Below the pieces are notes generated by a model that did not search any database, was not told where the DNA came from, and worked only from the letters and a program-made list of their open reading frames with translations. The position numbers were made by a program, and so were the translations under genes. Positions 27,875 to 36,675 of a stretch of 64,000 nt of DNA are shown piece after piece. Source of the stretch: Clostridia bacterium (GTDB lineage: Bacteria; Acidobacteriota; Terriglobia; Terriglobales; Acidobacteriaceae); contig DATMYA010000008.1 of NCBI GenBank assembly GCA_035561135.1, positions 496,001 through 560,000 of the forward strand, read 5' to 3'. Positions within the stretch are counted from its first letter, which is position 1. Each line of letters starts with the position of its first letter.

Positions 27875-28723
27875 ATGGAGAAGCATGTAAAGACATACCT
27901 GTTCGCAAGCGACTTCGACCAGACGCTCAGCTTCAACGACTCTGGTTATGTTCTGAGCGAATTGCTCGACATTCCCGCCGAGGAGTTCAAGCGCAAAGCT
28001 ACCGGGATGGCAAAGCTGCGTCTCGTTCAACAGGGCGCCGAGCTGGCCTATCTACTCCTGCACGATCCGCAATTCCGCAGCCGCGTACGGCGCGAACATC
28101 TCATTGAGGTCGGAAAGCGCGTACCTCTGAAGCAGAACATCGAACTGCTTTACAAGCTCCTGGAGACCGGGATCGACGGATACCGGTTCAAGTTCTTCGT
28201 GCTCTCGGCTGCGCCGGTCGAGATCGTGCAATCAGCGCTTGAAGGCATGGTGCCGAGAGATCACATCTTCGGAACCGAATTCCAATACAGCTCCAGTGGC
28301 GAGATTGAGACGATCTCCAATGCGACCGCCGGTTATGGCAAAGTCGCGCGCCTTGACTGGTTGCAGGAACAGCTGCAGATCGGTCCAGATCACGTTATCT
28401 ATGCCGGCGATGGAAGCTCCGATCTTCATGCCATGCTGCACGTGAACGGATGCGACGGGCTGACGATCGCAGTTTCCGAGTCACGAAAAGTGACGCGAGT
28501 TGCGCAACGTACAATTCTGAGTTCAAACGCCCTCGCAATGCTCGTCCCAATCCTTGAGCAGATCGTCCGCTGGTCGCCTTCCCAGATTCGTGAATTCTTC
28601 GAGTCGAACGGCCTTCTAGTCCAGGATTGGGCTAAGGTTCGGATTGACTGGTTCAATCTGCGGCCCGCAGGTGAAGAACAATTAGCAGGGGAAGAACAAC
28701 TAGCAGATGGCGCGAGTGTCTGA
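27875..28723 (+). CDS. HAD-superfamily phosphatase (subfamily IB-like)
   Basis: 282 residues. Catalytic DFDQT at residues 13-17 gives the nucleophile and acid aspartates; motif II is VLSAAP and the metal motif III is [12 protein letters not shown]. This pattern fits small-molecule phosphatases such as phosphoserine-phosphatase-like or MtnX-like enzymes. The substrate is not evident. No clear ribosome site, and an in-frame lead to 27800 is possible. The C terminus holds a direct repeat, [11 protein letters not shown], coded by an 18-base duplication (near 28673-28708), probably slippage. Confidence 0.75.
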   Translation: MEKHVKTYLFASDFDQTLSFNDSGYVLSELLDIPAEEFKRKATGMAKLRLVQQGAELAYLLLHDPQFRSRVRREHLIEVGKRVPLKQNIELLYKLLETGIDGYRFKFFVLSAAPVEIVQSALEGMVPRDHIFGTEFQYSSSGEIETISNATAGYGKVARLDWLQEQLQIGPDHVIYAGDGSSDLHAMLHVNGCDGLTIAVSESRKVTRVAQRTILSSNALAMLVPILEQIVRWSPSQIREFFESNGLLVQDWAKVRIDWFNLRPAGEEQLAGEEQLADGASV

Positions 28724-28874
28724 AAAAGAATGACATAGCTTCATCCCATCGGCTGGGTAGCGATGGAGTTTCTTCGACATCATAGTTTCAAATATCGGAG
28801 CGCCGGACGAAGGAATCCGGGGCTCCGAGTAACTGAAATCAGCAACAACAAGCGACGGTATCGCGCCGACCCTT

Positions 28875-30074
28875 TTACAAGCTTTCTAACGCCATTGCGA
28901 CCGCGTTACCGCCGCCCAGGCAAAGCGCCGCGATGCCACGCTTCGCTCCACGCTTCTTCATCTCGTAGAGCAACGTAACTATGATTCGGCAGCCGCTTGC
29001 ACCAATCGGATGTCCAAGGGCGACTGCGCCGCCGTTCACATTTACACGGCTGAGGTCGAGCCCGAGTTCGCGTGTGACACCAACAGCAGCCACGGAGAAC
29101 GCCTCGTTAATCTCGTAAAGATCAACGTCGCCGTTCTTCCATCCGGTTTTCTGCCATATCTGCCGGACCGCATCCACCGGGGCCATCATGACCCACTCCG
29201 GGGCCACGCCGCTCGTCGCCTGCGCGACGATGCGGGCCATCGGCTTCGCGCCAAGTTCCTCGGCCTTGCGCGCACTGGTCACGACCACCGCAGCGGCGCC
29301 GTCGTTCGTGCTCGGAGCGTTGCCGGCCGTTACTGTGCCATCTTTTTTGAATGCCGGTTTCAGAGCTCGCAGCGCTTCGATGGTCGTGTCTTCGCGCGGA
29401 CTCTCGTCCGTGGTGAACATCGTCGGAGCGCCGCCCCTCTTCTTTGCCGGAATTTCCACAGGTACGATCTCGTCTCTGAACTTGCCGGCCTTGATCGCCT
29501 CGACAGCTTTGCGATGCGAGTTGAGCGCGTACTCATCCTGCTCTTCGCGCGTGATGCCGTACTTCACCGCCACGTTCTCGCCCGTGTTGCCCATGTGGTA
29601 GTCGTTGTACTTGTCCCAAAGTCCGTCGTGAACCATCGAGTCAACGACTACACCATTGCCCAGGCGATACCCTTTGCGCGCGCTTGGGAGTAGGTAGGGC
29701 GCGTTGCTCATCGATTCCATACCCCCAGCTACCACAACTTCCGCGTTGCCCGTCTGAATGGCTTGTGCGCCTAGCGCGACGGCTTTCAATCCCGAGCCGC
29801 ACACTTTGTTGATCGTCATCGCGCCGACCTGTGGTGGCAGTCCGGCGAACAGCGCAGCCTGACGCGCAGGGTTCTGTCCGATCCCGGCGCTCACCACGTT
29901 GCCCATGATGCATTCGTTGACGATGTTCATGTCCGTGATGCCGGCGCGACGCACCGCTTCGCAAACGGCGAACGAACCAAGCTGCGGCGCGGAGAAGTCC
30001 TGAAGCGCGCCCATGAATTTCGCTACCGGCGTGCGGACGCCGGAGATGATCACTACGTCTTCAAACGAAGCCAT
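28875..30074 (-). CDS. Acetyl-CoA C-acetyltransferase (thiolase)
   Basis: 399 residues, the usual thiolase length. Joins two acetyl-CoA to acetoacetyl-CoA or, in reverse, cleaves 3-ketoacyl-CoA. The nucleophile cysteine is C92 in [11 protein letters not shown], and the C-terminal marks are [15 protein letters not shown] (catalytic His) and [11 protein letters not shown] (catalytic Cys). AGGAG is just ahead of the start. The upstream leader has four direct repeats of AACTTGAT. It stands alone, so polyhydroxybutyrate, mevalonate or fatty-acid roles cannot be told apart. Confidence 0.93.
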   Translation of the reverse strand: MASFEDVVIISGVRTPVAKFMGALQDFSAPQLGSFAVCEAVRRAGITDMNIVNECIMGNVVSAGIGQNPARQAALFAGLPPQVGAMTINKVCGSGLKAVALGAQAIQTGNAEVVVAGGMESMSNAPYLLPSARKGYRLGNGVVVDSMVHDGLWDKYNDYHMGNTGENVAVKYGITREEQDEYALNSHRKAVEAIKAGKFRDEIVPVEIPAKKRGGAPTMFTTDESPREDTTIEALRALKPAFKKDGTVTAGNAPSTNDGAAAVVVTSARKAEELGAKPMARIVAQATSGVAPEWVMMAPVDAVRQIWQKTGWKNGDVDLYEINEAFSVAAVGVTRELGLDLSRVNVNGGAVALGHPIGASGCRIIVTLLYEMKKRGAKRGIAALCLGGGNAVAMALESL

Positions 30075-30089
30075 CCATGCTCTCCTGGA

Positions 30090-30137
30090 AACTTGATTAC
30101 GGAACTTGATAGCGAAACTTGATTACGCGAACTTGAT
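30090..30137. repeat. Four direct repeats of AACTTGAT upstream of the thiolase gene
   Basis: AACTTGAT starts at 30090, 30103, 30116 and 30130 (spacing 13, 13 and 14 bases). The array is 16-63 bases upstream of the thiolase start codon, so it lies in the leader or promoter. It could be a binding site array or a slippage product. Confidence 0.75.
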
Positions 30138-30295
30138 TAAACGAATGAAGCCTGCTGGCCACTCGGTCGCGTCGGGACCCCACGTCCCAGACTCTCTGGC
30201 GCTGCCGACGCCAGCTACTCATTATAAGATGGCCATCAAGCAGCCTGCGACTCAAGCCGCGCCGGACCAGCTGCGCCGGAGGTGAATCGCCAATC

Positions 30296-31042
30296 ATGGA
30301 CAGCGTCCCCATCGTTTCGCCGCATGACGTCTCTGTACCGACGCCCAGGTACCCTGCCATAGCGCCTTGGTGGCATACCATCTCGTTCGTCATCATCCTG
30401 CTCGTCTTTTCTGCCGCAGGTGCTGCGGCTGACCACACGATGAGCGCGCGCCACGGACGCTGGGTCCAATACGCCGTCACCATGGCTTGGGAATGGATCC
30501 TGTTTGGATACGTCTGGTTCGGGATCAGGCGGAGCGGGATTGGAATGCGCGAGCTCATCGGAGGCCGATGGAAGCAGGTAGAAGATTTCCTGCTCGATGT
30601 GGCGCTCGCGTTTGGATTCTGGATCGTTGCTCTTGGAGTGCTGGCCGCGCTCGGCTACGCCATGCACCTTACGGGCGCGAACAAGCTCGAAGAAGCGCGA
30701 CGCCAACTCGGATTCCTTGTCCCGCGAACGGGTCTCGAGGTGTCGTTATGGATCGCGCTCAGTTGCACGGCAGGAATCTGCGAAGAAGTCATCTTCCGGG
30801 GATACCTGCAACGTCAGCTTTCCGCCTTCACTCGCAACGCGTGGGTCGGAATCTTTCTCTCCGGAATCGTCTTCGGTGCGGGTCACGGATACGAAGGTGC
30901 AAGGCGCATGGTCCTCATCGCAATCTACGGAATGATGTTCGGAATCCTGACGCACGCAAGAAAAAGTTTACGACCCGGAATGATGGCTCACGCGGCGCAC
31001 GATGTCTTCACCGGACTCGCGCTTCGTTTCCTGATGAAGTAA
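30296..31042 (+). CDS. CPBP family intramembrane metalloprotease
   Basis: 248 residues with six to eight membrane helices. The three CPBP/Abi motifs are visible: CEEVIFRGYLQ (glutamates and arginine), VFGAGHGYEG (histidine) and GMMAHAAHDVF (histidine and asparagine/aspartate region). These proteases act on membrane-embedded substrates, and family members also occur in bacteriocin self-immunity and prenyl-protein processing. Gene is divergent from thiolase with 221 bases between. Substrate unknown. Confidence 0.85.
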   Translation: MDSVPIVSPHDVSVPTPRYPAIAPWWHTISFVIILLVFSAAGAAADHTMSARHGRWVQYAVTMAWEWILFGYVWFGIRRSGIGMRELIGGRWKQVEDFLLDVALAFGFWIVALGVLAALGYAMHLTGANKLEEARRQLGFLVPRTGLEVSLWIALSCTAGICEEVIFRGYLQRQLSAFTRNAWVGIFLSGIVFGAGHGYEGARRMVLIAIYGMMFGILTHARKSLRPGMMAHAAHDVFTGLALRFLMK

Positions 31043-31222
31043 CGGGGCAAATTCGCAATGCTCGCAAACATGCATGAACACTGCACGAAAACGATGTCTC
31101 CCCGGGACAGAAGTTTTGCGTCAATCGATTGCGAGAAATTTTCGAGCGCGAATTTCGTCTCTCCACCGCTCTCTCTGCTGCCGATAACCGTGGTCACAGC
31201 AGGACTCTCTTCTCTTTTTTTC

Positions 31223-31251
31223 TTGACATCGTTTTTCAATCAACTTATACA
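31223..31251 (+). promoter_or_regulatory. Housekeeping-type promoter for the 19-residue peptide gene
   Basis: -35 TTGACA (31223-31228, perfect), a 17-base spacer, and -10 TATACA (31246-31251). It is preceded by a pyrimidine run TCTTTTTTTC. It is the best sigma-70-like promoter seen in the window, 66 bases before the ATG at 31318. Confidence 0.75.
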
Positions 31252-31317
31252 ACTAGAAAATTGCAACAGTTGATCGTTGCAATTCTCGATGACAAATCGA
31301 AAGGGAGAATAGACACT

Positions 31318-31377
31318 ATGGCAACGAAAAAGGCTGCAAAGAAGCCCGCGAAGAAGGCCGCAAAGAAAAAGAAGTAA
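31318..31377 (+). CDS. 19-residue Lys/Ala-rich peptide, histone-tail-like
   Basis: The sequence is MATKKAAKKPAKKAAKKKK: 11 lysines, 5 alanines, 1 proline, no acidic residue. GGGAG precedes the ATG. A strong promoter lies upstream and a textbook terminator follows, so this is a stand-alone gene rather than a chance frame. The (A)AKK/PAKK pattern matches the tails of bacterial histone-H1-like and HU-extension proteins, which bind DNA or RNA through charge. Unlike those, there is no folded domain at all. It may condense nucleic acid, bind ribosomes or polyphosphate; none of this is shown. A decayed remnant of a longer H1-like gene is an alternative, but the in-place terminator argues against it. 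Confidence 0.7.
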   Translation: MATKKAAKKPAKKAAKKKK

Positions 31378-31402
31378 CTTGGCCTTCAGGCTAAGACAAC
31401 CG

Positions 31403-31431
31403 GGGGACGCGAAAGCGTCCCCTAACTTTTT
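31403..31431 (+). terminator. Rho-independent terminator of the 19-residue peptide gene
   Basis: GGGGACGC / GCGTCCCC with a GAAA tetraloop, followed by TAACTTTTT. It lies 26 bases after the stop codon. Confidence 0.9.
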
Positions 31432-31472
31432 GGTTATGACTGAAATTGGTTATGACCGAAATCGGCTATGAC
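31432..31472. repeat. Three direct repeats of GGTTATGAC, 16-base period
   Basis: GGTTATGAC at 31432 and 31448 and GGCTATGAC at 31464. They lie between the peptide gene terminator and the 3' end of rsmE. Confidence 0.8.
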
Positions 31473-31547
31473 TGGAATTGCGCCGGGCACTCAGACTTGC
31501 GCATTGTGGATACAGCCGTAGCCCTGAATCGATACTACGGCCAGCGG

Positions 31548-32252
31548 CTACCAGCTTCGTACTAAGGCCGTCGCGGCAATCGCAGCCGTCTCTGCTCTCA
31601 GGATGGTGTCTCCCAGGGAGGCCGATTTCCAGCTTGCGTCGGCGAACATCTTCAACTCCTCTTCCGTCCACCCGCCCTCGGGCCCTATGGCCAGCGCAAA
31701 GGTTCGCGCCCCGCCGCCATCGACCAGATCGCGCAGTGTCGTTCCATCCTCGACCTCCGAGAGCACGATCCGCAGTTCGGCTTCGGGGGCAAGCGCCTGC
31801 TTCAACCTCAGCGGCTCCGCAATCTCTGGAGGCGACACGCGCCTCGACTGCTCCGCCGCTTCGCGGGAGATCTTCCGCCAACGCTCCACGCGCTTCTCCG
31901 CAGCCTTCGCCAGGTGCGAATCCGTACGGCGCGCGATGACCGGCACGATCGCCGAGACTCCCAGCTCGGTACACTTCTCCACCGCCCACTCGAAACGATC
32001 GAACTTGAATATCGCCAGCAACAGGATGAGCGATGCCTGCTCTGCCGTCTCGACCCGCTCGCCAAGCTCGAAGTCCACGCGCTCGTCACTGACGGAGAGC
32101 ACGAGTCCGCGCCGCACCTCCCCGCCGGCAGCGATATCGAATTCCTGTCCAACACGCGCCCTGAGTACGCGTGCAAGGTGCGAGGCATGAGCACCCACCA
32201 GCGCAGCGCGCTCGCCCTCTACCTCATCCGCAATCCATCTTCGTCTCGTCAT
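31548..32252 (-). CDS. rsmE: 16S rRNA (uracil-1498-N3)-methyltransferase
   Basis: 234 residues. N-terminal PUA-like domain (SHLARVLRARVGQEFDIAAGG) and a SPOUT/trefoil-knot methyltransferase C terminus with ALAIGPEGGWTEEEL and SLGDTILRAETAAIAA, the SAM-binding knot motifs of RsmE. Modifies U1498 of 16S rRNA. Last gene of the minus-strand run behind dnaJ; rsmE next to dnaJ is common. The leader carries three TGTCACAGAA direct repeats. Confidence 0.92.
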   Translation of the reverse strand: MTRRRWIADEVEGERAALVGAHASHLARVLRARVGQEFDIAAGGEVRRGLVLSVSDERVDFELGERVETAEQASLILLLAIFKFDRFEWAVEKCTELGVSAIVPVIARRTDSHLAKAAEKRVERWRKISREAAEQSRRVSPPEIAEPLRLKQALAPEAELRIVLSEVEDGTTLRDLVDGGGARTFALAIGPEGGWTEEELKMFADASWKSASLGDTILRAETAAIAATALVRSW

Positions 32253-32262
32253 AAGCGTGTCT

Positions 32263-32300
32263 TGTCACAGAAACGTCTGTCACAGAAACGTGTCACAGAA
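32263..32300. repeat. Three direct repeats of TGTCACAGAA upstream of rsmE
   Basis: Copies at 32263, 32278 and 32291 (spacing 15 and 13), 11 to 48 bases ahead of the rsmE start. Same pattern of short triplicate repeats as seen upstream of the thiolase and DUF3037 genes, but with a different sequence. Confidence 0.75.
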
Positions 32301-32399
32301 GCCGCTCGCAATAAAATAGCGCAGCTCGCGCTGCGCTACGAAAACTTTCGATCGCCGAAGCTGCCCCGGCGCTGTCGCCGGCTGCCCGGTGCCAGCTTT

Positions 32400-33524
32400 C
32401 TAACCGAACATATCTTTCACTTTGCTCATAAGCGACCGACGCTCTGGCTTGTTCTCGACTTTGCCAATCGATTCCAACTCCTGCAACAGTTCGCGTTCCC
32501 GCTTGGAGACTTTTGTTGGCGTCAGCACCTTCACCTGTACGAACAGATCGCCACGTCCATGCCCGTTGAGCACAGGCACACCCTTGTGACGAAGCCTGAA
32601 ACTCGTACCCGTCTGCGTGCCTTCAGGAATCTTGACGGTTGTTTCGCCCTCCAGAGTCGGGATCTTGATCTCGGCTCCAAGGCCCGCCTGCGCGAATGAG
32701 ATTGGAACAACGCAAAACAGGTCCTTGCCTTCGCGTTCGAAAAACGGATGCTCCTTCACGTGCAGCACGACGTAAACGTCGCCGGAAGGGCCTCCATGAA
32801 CGCCAGCTTCACCTTCGCCGCCGAAGAGAATACGGGTTCCCTCTTCTACGCCAGCCGGTATCTTAACCTCAAGCGTGTGCTCTTCCAGCGTGAGTCCCGA
32901 GCCCTTGCATTTCTTGCACGGGTCCTGGATGACAGTGCCCGTTCCCTGGCACGCTGGACACGTGCGCGAGATGCTGAAGAAGCCCTGCTGATAACGTACC
33001 TGCCCGCGACCGCTGCAACTGCGGCAGGTCACCGGAGCCTTGCCGGGTGCCGCGCCGGTTCCGTGGCAAGTCCCGCAGGCCTCGCGCCGGCGGATTGTCA
33101 CCTGCTTCGTGACCCCGAAAACCGCGTCCTCAAACGTCAGCGTGAGGTCTTCGCGAATGTCGCCGCCGCGTTGCGCGCGCGAACGCCGTCCGCCTCGGCC
33201 GCTGAACATGTCGCCAAAGCCGAACAGGTCGCCGAGTATCTCGCCGAAATCGACCGACGGGTCGAAGCCGCCGAATCCACCCGCGCCACCGCCGACGCCT
33301 GCGTGTCCGAACTGGTCGTACTGCGCTCGCTTGTTGGAGTCGCTGAGGATGGCATACGCCTCGCTGCATTCCTTAAAGCGGTCTTCGGCGTCCGGATTGT
33401 CGGGATTGCGGTCTGGATGAAATTGCAGTGCCATCTTGCGGTAGGCACTCTTAATTTCCTGGTCGTTCGCATTTCGCTCAACGCCCAGGACTTCGTAATA
33501 ATCGCGTTTGGTATTTGTCGCCAG
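32400..33524 (-). CDS. dnaJ: Chaperone DnaJ (non-ATG start)
   Basis: 374 residues if translation starts at the CTG at 33524. The J-domain continues in frame upstream of the first ATG (33434): ATNTKRDYYEVLGVERNAN, then EIKSAYRKMALQFHPDRN, including the essential HPD. An in-frame TAA lies 39 bases further up, and only CTG and ATT codons are available as starts; AGGGAC lies ahead of them. Next are the Gly/Phe-rich segment, then four CxxCxGxG zinc repeats (CGTCHGTG, CRSCSGRG, CPACQGTG, CKKCKGSG), and the C-terminal substrate-binding domains. Works with DnaK and GrpE; grpE and hrcA are upstream in one run. dnaK itself is not in this window. Confidence 0.92.
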   Translation of the reverse strand: MATNTKRDYYEVLGVERNANDQEIKSAYRKMALQFHPDRNPDNPDAEDRFKECSEAYAILSDSNKRAQYDQFGHAGVGGGAGGFGGFDPSVDFGEILGDLFGFGDMFSGRGGRRSRAQRGGDIREDLTLTFEDAVFGVTKQVTIRRREACGTCHGTGAAPGKAPVTCRSCSGRGQVRYQQGFFSISRTCPACQGTGTVIQDPCKKCKGSGLTLEEHTLEVKIPAGVEEGTRILFGGEGEAGVHGGPSGDVYVVLHVKEHPFFEREGKDLFCVVPISFAQAGLGAEIKIPTLEGETTVKIPEGTQTGTSFRLRHKGVPVLNGHGRGDLFVQVKVLTPTKVSKRERELLQELESIGKVENKPERRSLMSKVKDMFG

Positions 33525-33591
33525 AATTCGTCCCTGCTGCTTCCGTTAGAATTTCGCTCCGCACACCCACGCAGTGCGGGAAGTTGCTCGT

Positions 33592-34209
33592 CTACTTGTT
33601 ATCTGGATTGCTCGCCACGCGAACCATCGCAGGGCGAAGCAGCCGATTGCGCAGCTTGTAGCCGCGTTGCAGTTCGTCGATCACCTGGTTGTTCTTCGCT
33701 TCGGCAGTGTCAACCATCTGGACCGCCTGGTGAAGGGTGGGATCAAAATCCGAACCTGTCGCCGCAATCGGCTCCACGCCGAGCTTGGAAAGCACGTCGT
33801 GGAATTGCCGGTCGATCAGCTCGATACCCGCCCGGAAATCAGCGGCATCGGCGTTTTCGGTTTTGAGCGCGCGGTCCAAACTATCCAGGATCGGCAGAAA
33901 CTGCTTCAGCGCCTCCGTCAAAGCGTAGTCCCGAAACTCCTGCTGCTCACGCGCCGTGCGCTTGCGGTAGTTATCGAATTCCGCTTGCAGCCGCGCCAGC
34001 CGGTCCAGGTACATGACCCGTTCGGAGCGCAAGCGTTCCAGTTCGGTCTCCAGATCGGCGATGCCCGCAGTGGGGAGTTGCGCCGGGTTTTCGGTCGCCC
34101 CTGGTTCGCCCGCTGCCTTTTCGTTTGTCTGGTCGTCTGTCGTTCCCGGCACGTTATCCGCGTCGAGACGGTTCGTCTCTCCGTTGCTCTTTCCGTTCCT
34201 GTCTGCCAT
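33592..34209 (-). CDS. grpE: Nucleotide exchange factor GrpE
   Basis: 205 residues. Releases ADP from DnaK. An acidic, low-complexity N terminus leads into a long dimer helix (ETELERLRSERVMYLDRLARLQAEFDNYRKR region at about 50-85) and a C-terminal beta-wing with DFDPTLHQAVQMVDT and NNQVIDELQRGYKLRNRLLRPAMVRV, the GrpE signature. Six bases after hrcA and 67 bases before the dnaJ start, so hrcA-grpE-dnaJ is one operon. Confidence 0.95.
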   Translation of the reverse strand: MADRNGKSNGETNRLDADNVPGTTDDQTNEKAAGEPGATENPAQLPTAGIADLETELERLRSERVMYLDRLARLQAEFDNYRKRTAREQQEFRDYALTEALKQFLPILDSLDRALKTENADAADFRAGIELIDRQFHDVLSKLGVEPIAATGSDFDPTLHQAVQMVDTAEAKNNQVIDELQRGYKLRNRLLRPAMVRVASNPDNK

Positions 34210-34215
34210 GGGGAT

Positions 34216-35265
34216 CTACGATTCCGAATCGTTAAGGACTTTATCGAATAGCCGCGCAATGTACGACACGGCCGTGATCGTGTGCTGATAATCCATGCGT
34301 GCCGGCCCGATCACTGCGAGCGAGCCAAAGACCTCGCCACCCACCCGCGCAGGAGCGCCGATCAGGACGAAGTTGCCCAGGTTTGGCATAGCTTCTTCCA
34401 AACCGATTACGACGCGCACCGCTTCCTGCCGGGAGTCCAGGTAAGCCGAGAGCAGATGCACAATCCTCTGCTTCTCTTCCAGTGTCTCAAGCATTTCGCG
34501 CAAGCGTTGCTGGTCCTGATCGCTCGTCAAAAGATTAGCGGCGCCTTCCACGTACACATCGTGCAGAGACTGGCCAGTCCCCAGCGCGCCCTTGCGACAC
34601 AGGTCTTGAATCGATCTCATCAGGCGGTCGTATTCGCTGCGCTCTTCTTCAATACACCGAGCCAACTCAACCTGCACCGCTTCCATGGTCCAGCCTCGGA
34701 AGTTGTCATTGATGTATCGGCTGGCCAAATCCAGGTCGCCTTGCGACAGGTCTGCCTCCGGACGCAATACCCGGTCGCGCACCACGCCGCCTTTGGTAAC
34801 TACGACCGCCAGCACCTTCTGTTCGGCCAACCGCTGAAAGTGCACATGATCGAGCGCGTTGCGCGGACCACTGCCTGCCATGGCTACCCCAACGCCGCGA
34901 GAAACCAGCGACAGGACGTGCGATGTCCGCTCCATGAAGTCCTGCACGTCGGTCGTACCCTGGAAAAACTTCTGAATAGATTGTTCGTCTTCGTCCGTCA
35001 GTTGCGCGTTTCCGGAAAGCTTCTCAACGTAATAGCGGTATCCGGACATACTGGGCACACGCCCCGCCGAGGTGTGCGGCTGTTCGAGCAAACCAGAATC
35101 CGCTAGGTCGGCCATAACATTCCGAATCGTGGCGGCGCTCAACCCCTCAGGATTGATGCGCGCCAGCGTACGCGAACCCACGGGTTCGCCCGTCGAGATA
35201 TATGTCTCAACGATGGCCGTAAGAATTTCTTCCTCACGACGACCGATATGTTGCGTAACTGACAT
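34216..35265 (-). CDS. hrcA: Heat-inducible transcription repressor HrcA
   Basis: 349 residues from ATG 35265; an ATG at 35292 with AAAGGGG directly abutting it is an alternative. N-terminal winged helix: REEEILTAIVETYISTGEPVGSRTLARI and LSAATIRNVMADLADSGLLEQPHTSAGRVPS (both shown as one region at residues 10-70), the strongly conserved HrcA DNA-binding part. The C-terminal GAF-like part ends in GPARMDYQHTITAVSYIARLFDKVL. It represses class I heat-shock genes at CIRCE sites with GroEL as co-repressor. A CIRCE element lies 112-138 bases upstream, so it should repress itself and grpE/dnaJ. Confidence 0.95.
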   Translation of the reverse strand: MSVTQHIGRREEEILTAIVETYISTGEPVGSRTLARINPEGLSAATIRNVMADLADSGLLEQPHTSAGRVPSMSGYRYYVEKLSGNAQLTDEDEQSIQKFFQGTTDVQDFMERTSHVLSLVSRGVGVAMAGSGPRNALDHVHFQRLAEQKVLAVVVTKGGVVRDRVLRPEADLSQGDLDLASRYINDNFRGWTMEAVQVELARCIEEERSEYDRLMRSIQDLCRKGALGTGQSLHDVYVEGAANLLTSDQDQQRLREMLETLEEKQRIVHLLSAYLDSRQEAVRVVIGLEEAMPNLGNFVLIGAPARVGGEVFGSLAVIGPARMDYQHTITAVSYIARLFDKVLNDSES

Positions 35266-35376
35266 AACAGTTTCGCCCAGCACTGCTGGCATCCCCTTTA
35301 GATGCAGGGGCTTAGCTTTTGGATTCGCGGACTATACATCGATTCTAGGTAGCTGCCGAACCGCTGTCAAGGCGGA

Positions 35377-35403
35377 TTGGCACTCCCCGCCCAAGAGTGC
35401 TAA
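35377..35403. promoter_or_regulatory. CIRCE operator (HrcA binding site)
   Basis: TTGGCACTC, a nine-base spacer, and GAGTGCTAA. The consensus is TTAGCACTC-N9-GAGTGCTAA, so one half is perfect and the other has a single G-for-A change. It lies upstream of hrcA on its transcribed side. Confidence 0.92.
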
Positions 35404-35575
35404 ACAAAGGCAAACGACGCTACGGGACAATATATAAGGAGGGCCGAGACGACTCGCCCCGTCGGCTACTGCTTCTGAGCTACAGTCCTTGCGCAGGAAT
35501 CCGGGGCCTAAGCACACGAAGCCAAACGCCTTACAACTGTTCAGCGAAGCCCGGATTTCATATAAGCAGATAAGA

Positions 35576-35603
35576 ACACCCAGCATTGAACTATGCTGGG
35601 TGT
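35576..35603 (-). terminator. Hairpin terminator downstream of mrp
   Basis: Perfect 11-bp stem ACACCCAGCAT / ATGCTGGGTGT with a six-base loop, followed on the minus strand by TCTTATC. It is 27 bases after the mrp stop. The U-tract is modest. Confidence 0.6.
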
Positions 35604-35629
35604 CTCGGTTGCAGGTCGTAAAACACGCG

Positions 35630-36481
35630 TTACGTGATCTCAATAACGTTTTCGCCCGGCGTGGACTGAATTTCTTTTACTCGCTCTGCGACTTTCCGCG
35701 AAAACGCGAACAGCGATTTGGCGTGCTCCGACTGCTCGCCTTCCAGCGTCACCGGATGTCCGGCATCGCCGCCCTGGCGGATGCTCGCATCGAGCGCGAT
35801 CGCGCCCAGGAACGGAACTTTGAACTGCTCGGCCGTTCGCTCCCCGCCACCTTTCGAGAAGATATCGACTTCATGGCTGCAATGCGGACACACGAAGTAA
35901 CTCATGTTCTCGACTATGCCTATGACATCGACCTTCACTTGGCGGAACATCTCGATTGCCTTGCGCGCGTCTTGCAGCGAAACGTCGGAAGGCGTCGTGA
36001 CCACGATGGCGCCCGTCAGCGGAACCGTCTGGATCAGCGAGATGGCAACATCGCCAGTGCCCGGCGGCAGATCGATAACCAGGTAGTCCAGTTCGCCCCA
36101 TTCAACCTGTCCGAGGAACTGCTTGATGATGGAGTGCAACATCGGCCCGCGCCATACCAGCGGCTTGTCGCCCGGGTTCAGCAGGCCGACCGAGATCATG
36201 CGTATCCCGTAGCGCTCCGCGGGAATGATGCGGTTTTCCCCCGCAATCTGTGGCGGCTCCGTCGCGCCCAGCATCAGCGGCACGTTCGGGCCATAGATAT
36301 CTGCGTCGAGCAGGCCCACTTTGTGGCCTAGCCGAGCCAGCGAGAGCGCTAGGTTCACGGCAAGCGTCGTTTTGCCAACGCCGCCCTTACCCGAACCTAC
36401 GGCGATGATGGAATCTACGCCCGGCAATGCTTGCGGGCCCTGCGGCTCATGACCATGAGGAGGATGTGGATGCGAACTCAC
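35630..36481 (-). CDS. mrp: Mrp/ApbC/NBP35-type Fe-S cluster carrier ATPase
   Basis: 283 residues. His/Pro-rich N terminus, then the deviant P-loop GSGKGGVGKTT at about 29-39, LLDADIYGPNVPLMLG (Mrp signature), VIDLPPGTGD (Walker B region) and a CPHC pair near MSYFVCPHCSHEVDIF that binds the shared cluster. Members carry or assemble [4Fe-4S] clusters for client enzymes. It lacks the N-terminal DUF59 domain of longer Mrp. It lies just downstream of the multi-cluster radical SAM gene, although a terminator intervenes. Confidence 0.9.
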   Translation of the reverse strand: MSSHPHPPHGHEPQGPQALPGVDSIIAVGSGKGGVGKTTLAVNLALSLARLGHKVGLLDADIYGPNVPLMLGATEPPQIAGENRIIPAERYGIRMISVGLLNPGDKPLVWRGPMLHSIIKQFLGQVEWGELDYLVIDLPPGTGDVAISLIQTVPLTGAIVVTTPSDVSLQDARKAIEMFRQVKVDVIGIVENMSYFVCPHCSHEVDIFSKGGGERTAEQFKVPFLGAIALDASIRQGGDAGHPVTLEGEQSEHAKSLFAFSRKVAERVKEIQSTPGENVIEIT

Positions 36482-36605
36482 GAGAAGGTTCCTTGTTTGT
36501 GCGGGACTGTGGACCGTAACTTCTGATTATACCCACGACCACGCGTCATCTGTCGCGCCGGAACGCCGAGCACCGGGCCGTGATCGCCGAACCAGCTTAG
36601 TCGCA

Positions 36606-36639
36606 ACGAAAAACCGCCGCCCGGATTCGGACGGCGGCT
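36606..36639 (-). terminator. Rho-independent terminator after the radical SAM gene
   Basis: On the minus strand GCCGCCGTCCG pairs with CGGGCGGCGG around a short AATC loop, followed by TTTTTCG. It is 37 bases after the stop codon. Confidence 0.88.
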
Positions 36640-36675
36640 GCAACTAATCTAATCAGCTAGGAAACTCACACAGAC

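Larger units (their letters stand above)
35266..35629. other. Gap between hrcA and mrp: CIRCE operator, leaders, mrp terminator
   Basis: 364 bases. Besides the CIRCE operator (35377-35403) and the hairpin after mrp (35576-35603), the rest looks like promoter and leader sequence. No RNA gene recognised. Confidence 0.6.

Noticed and set aside
35576..35603. Second CIRCE-like operator near mrp
   Set aside because: The 11-bp inverted repeat does not match TTAGCACTC/GAGTGCTAA and lies just after a stop codon; better read as a terminator.
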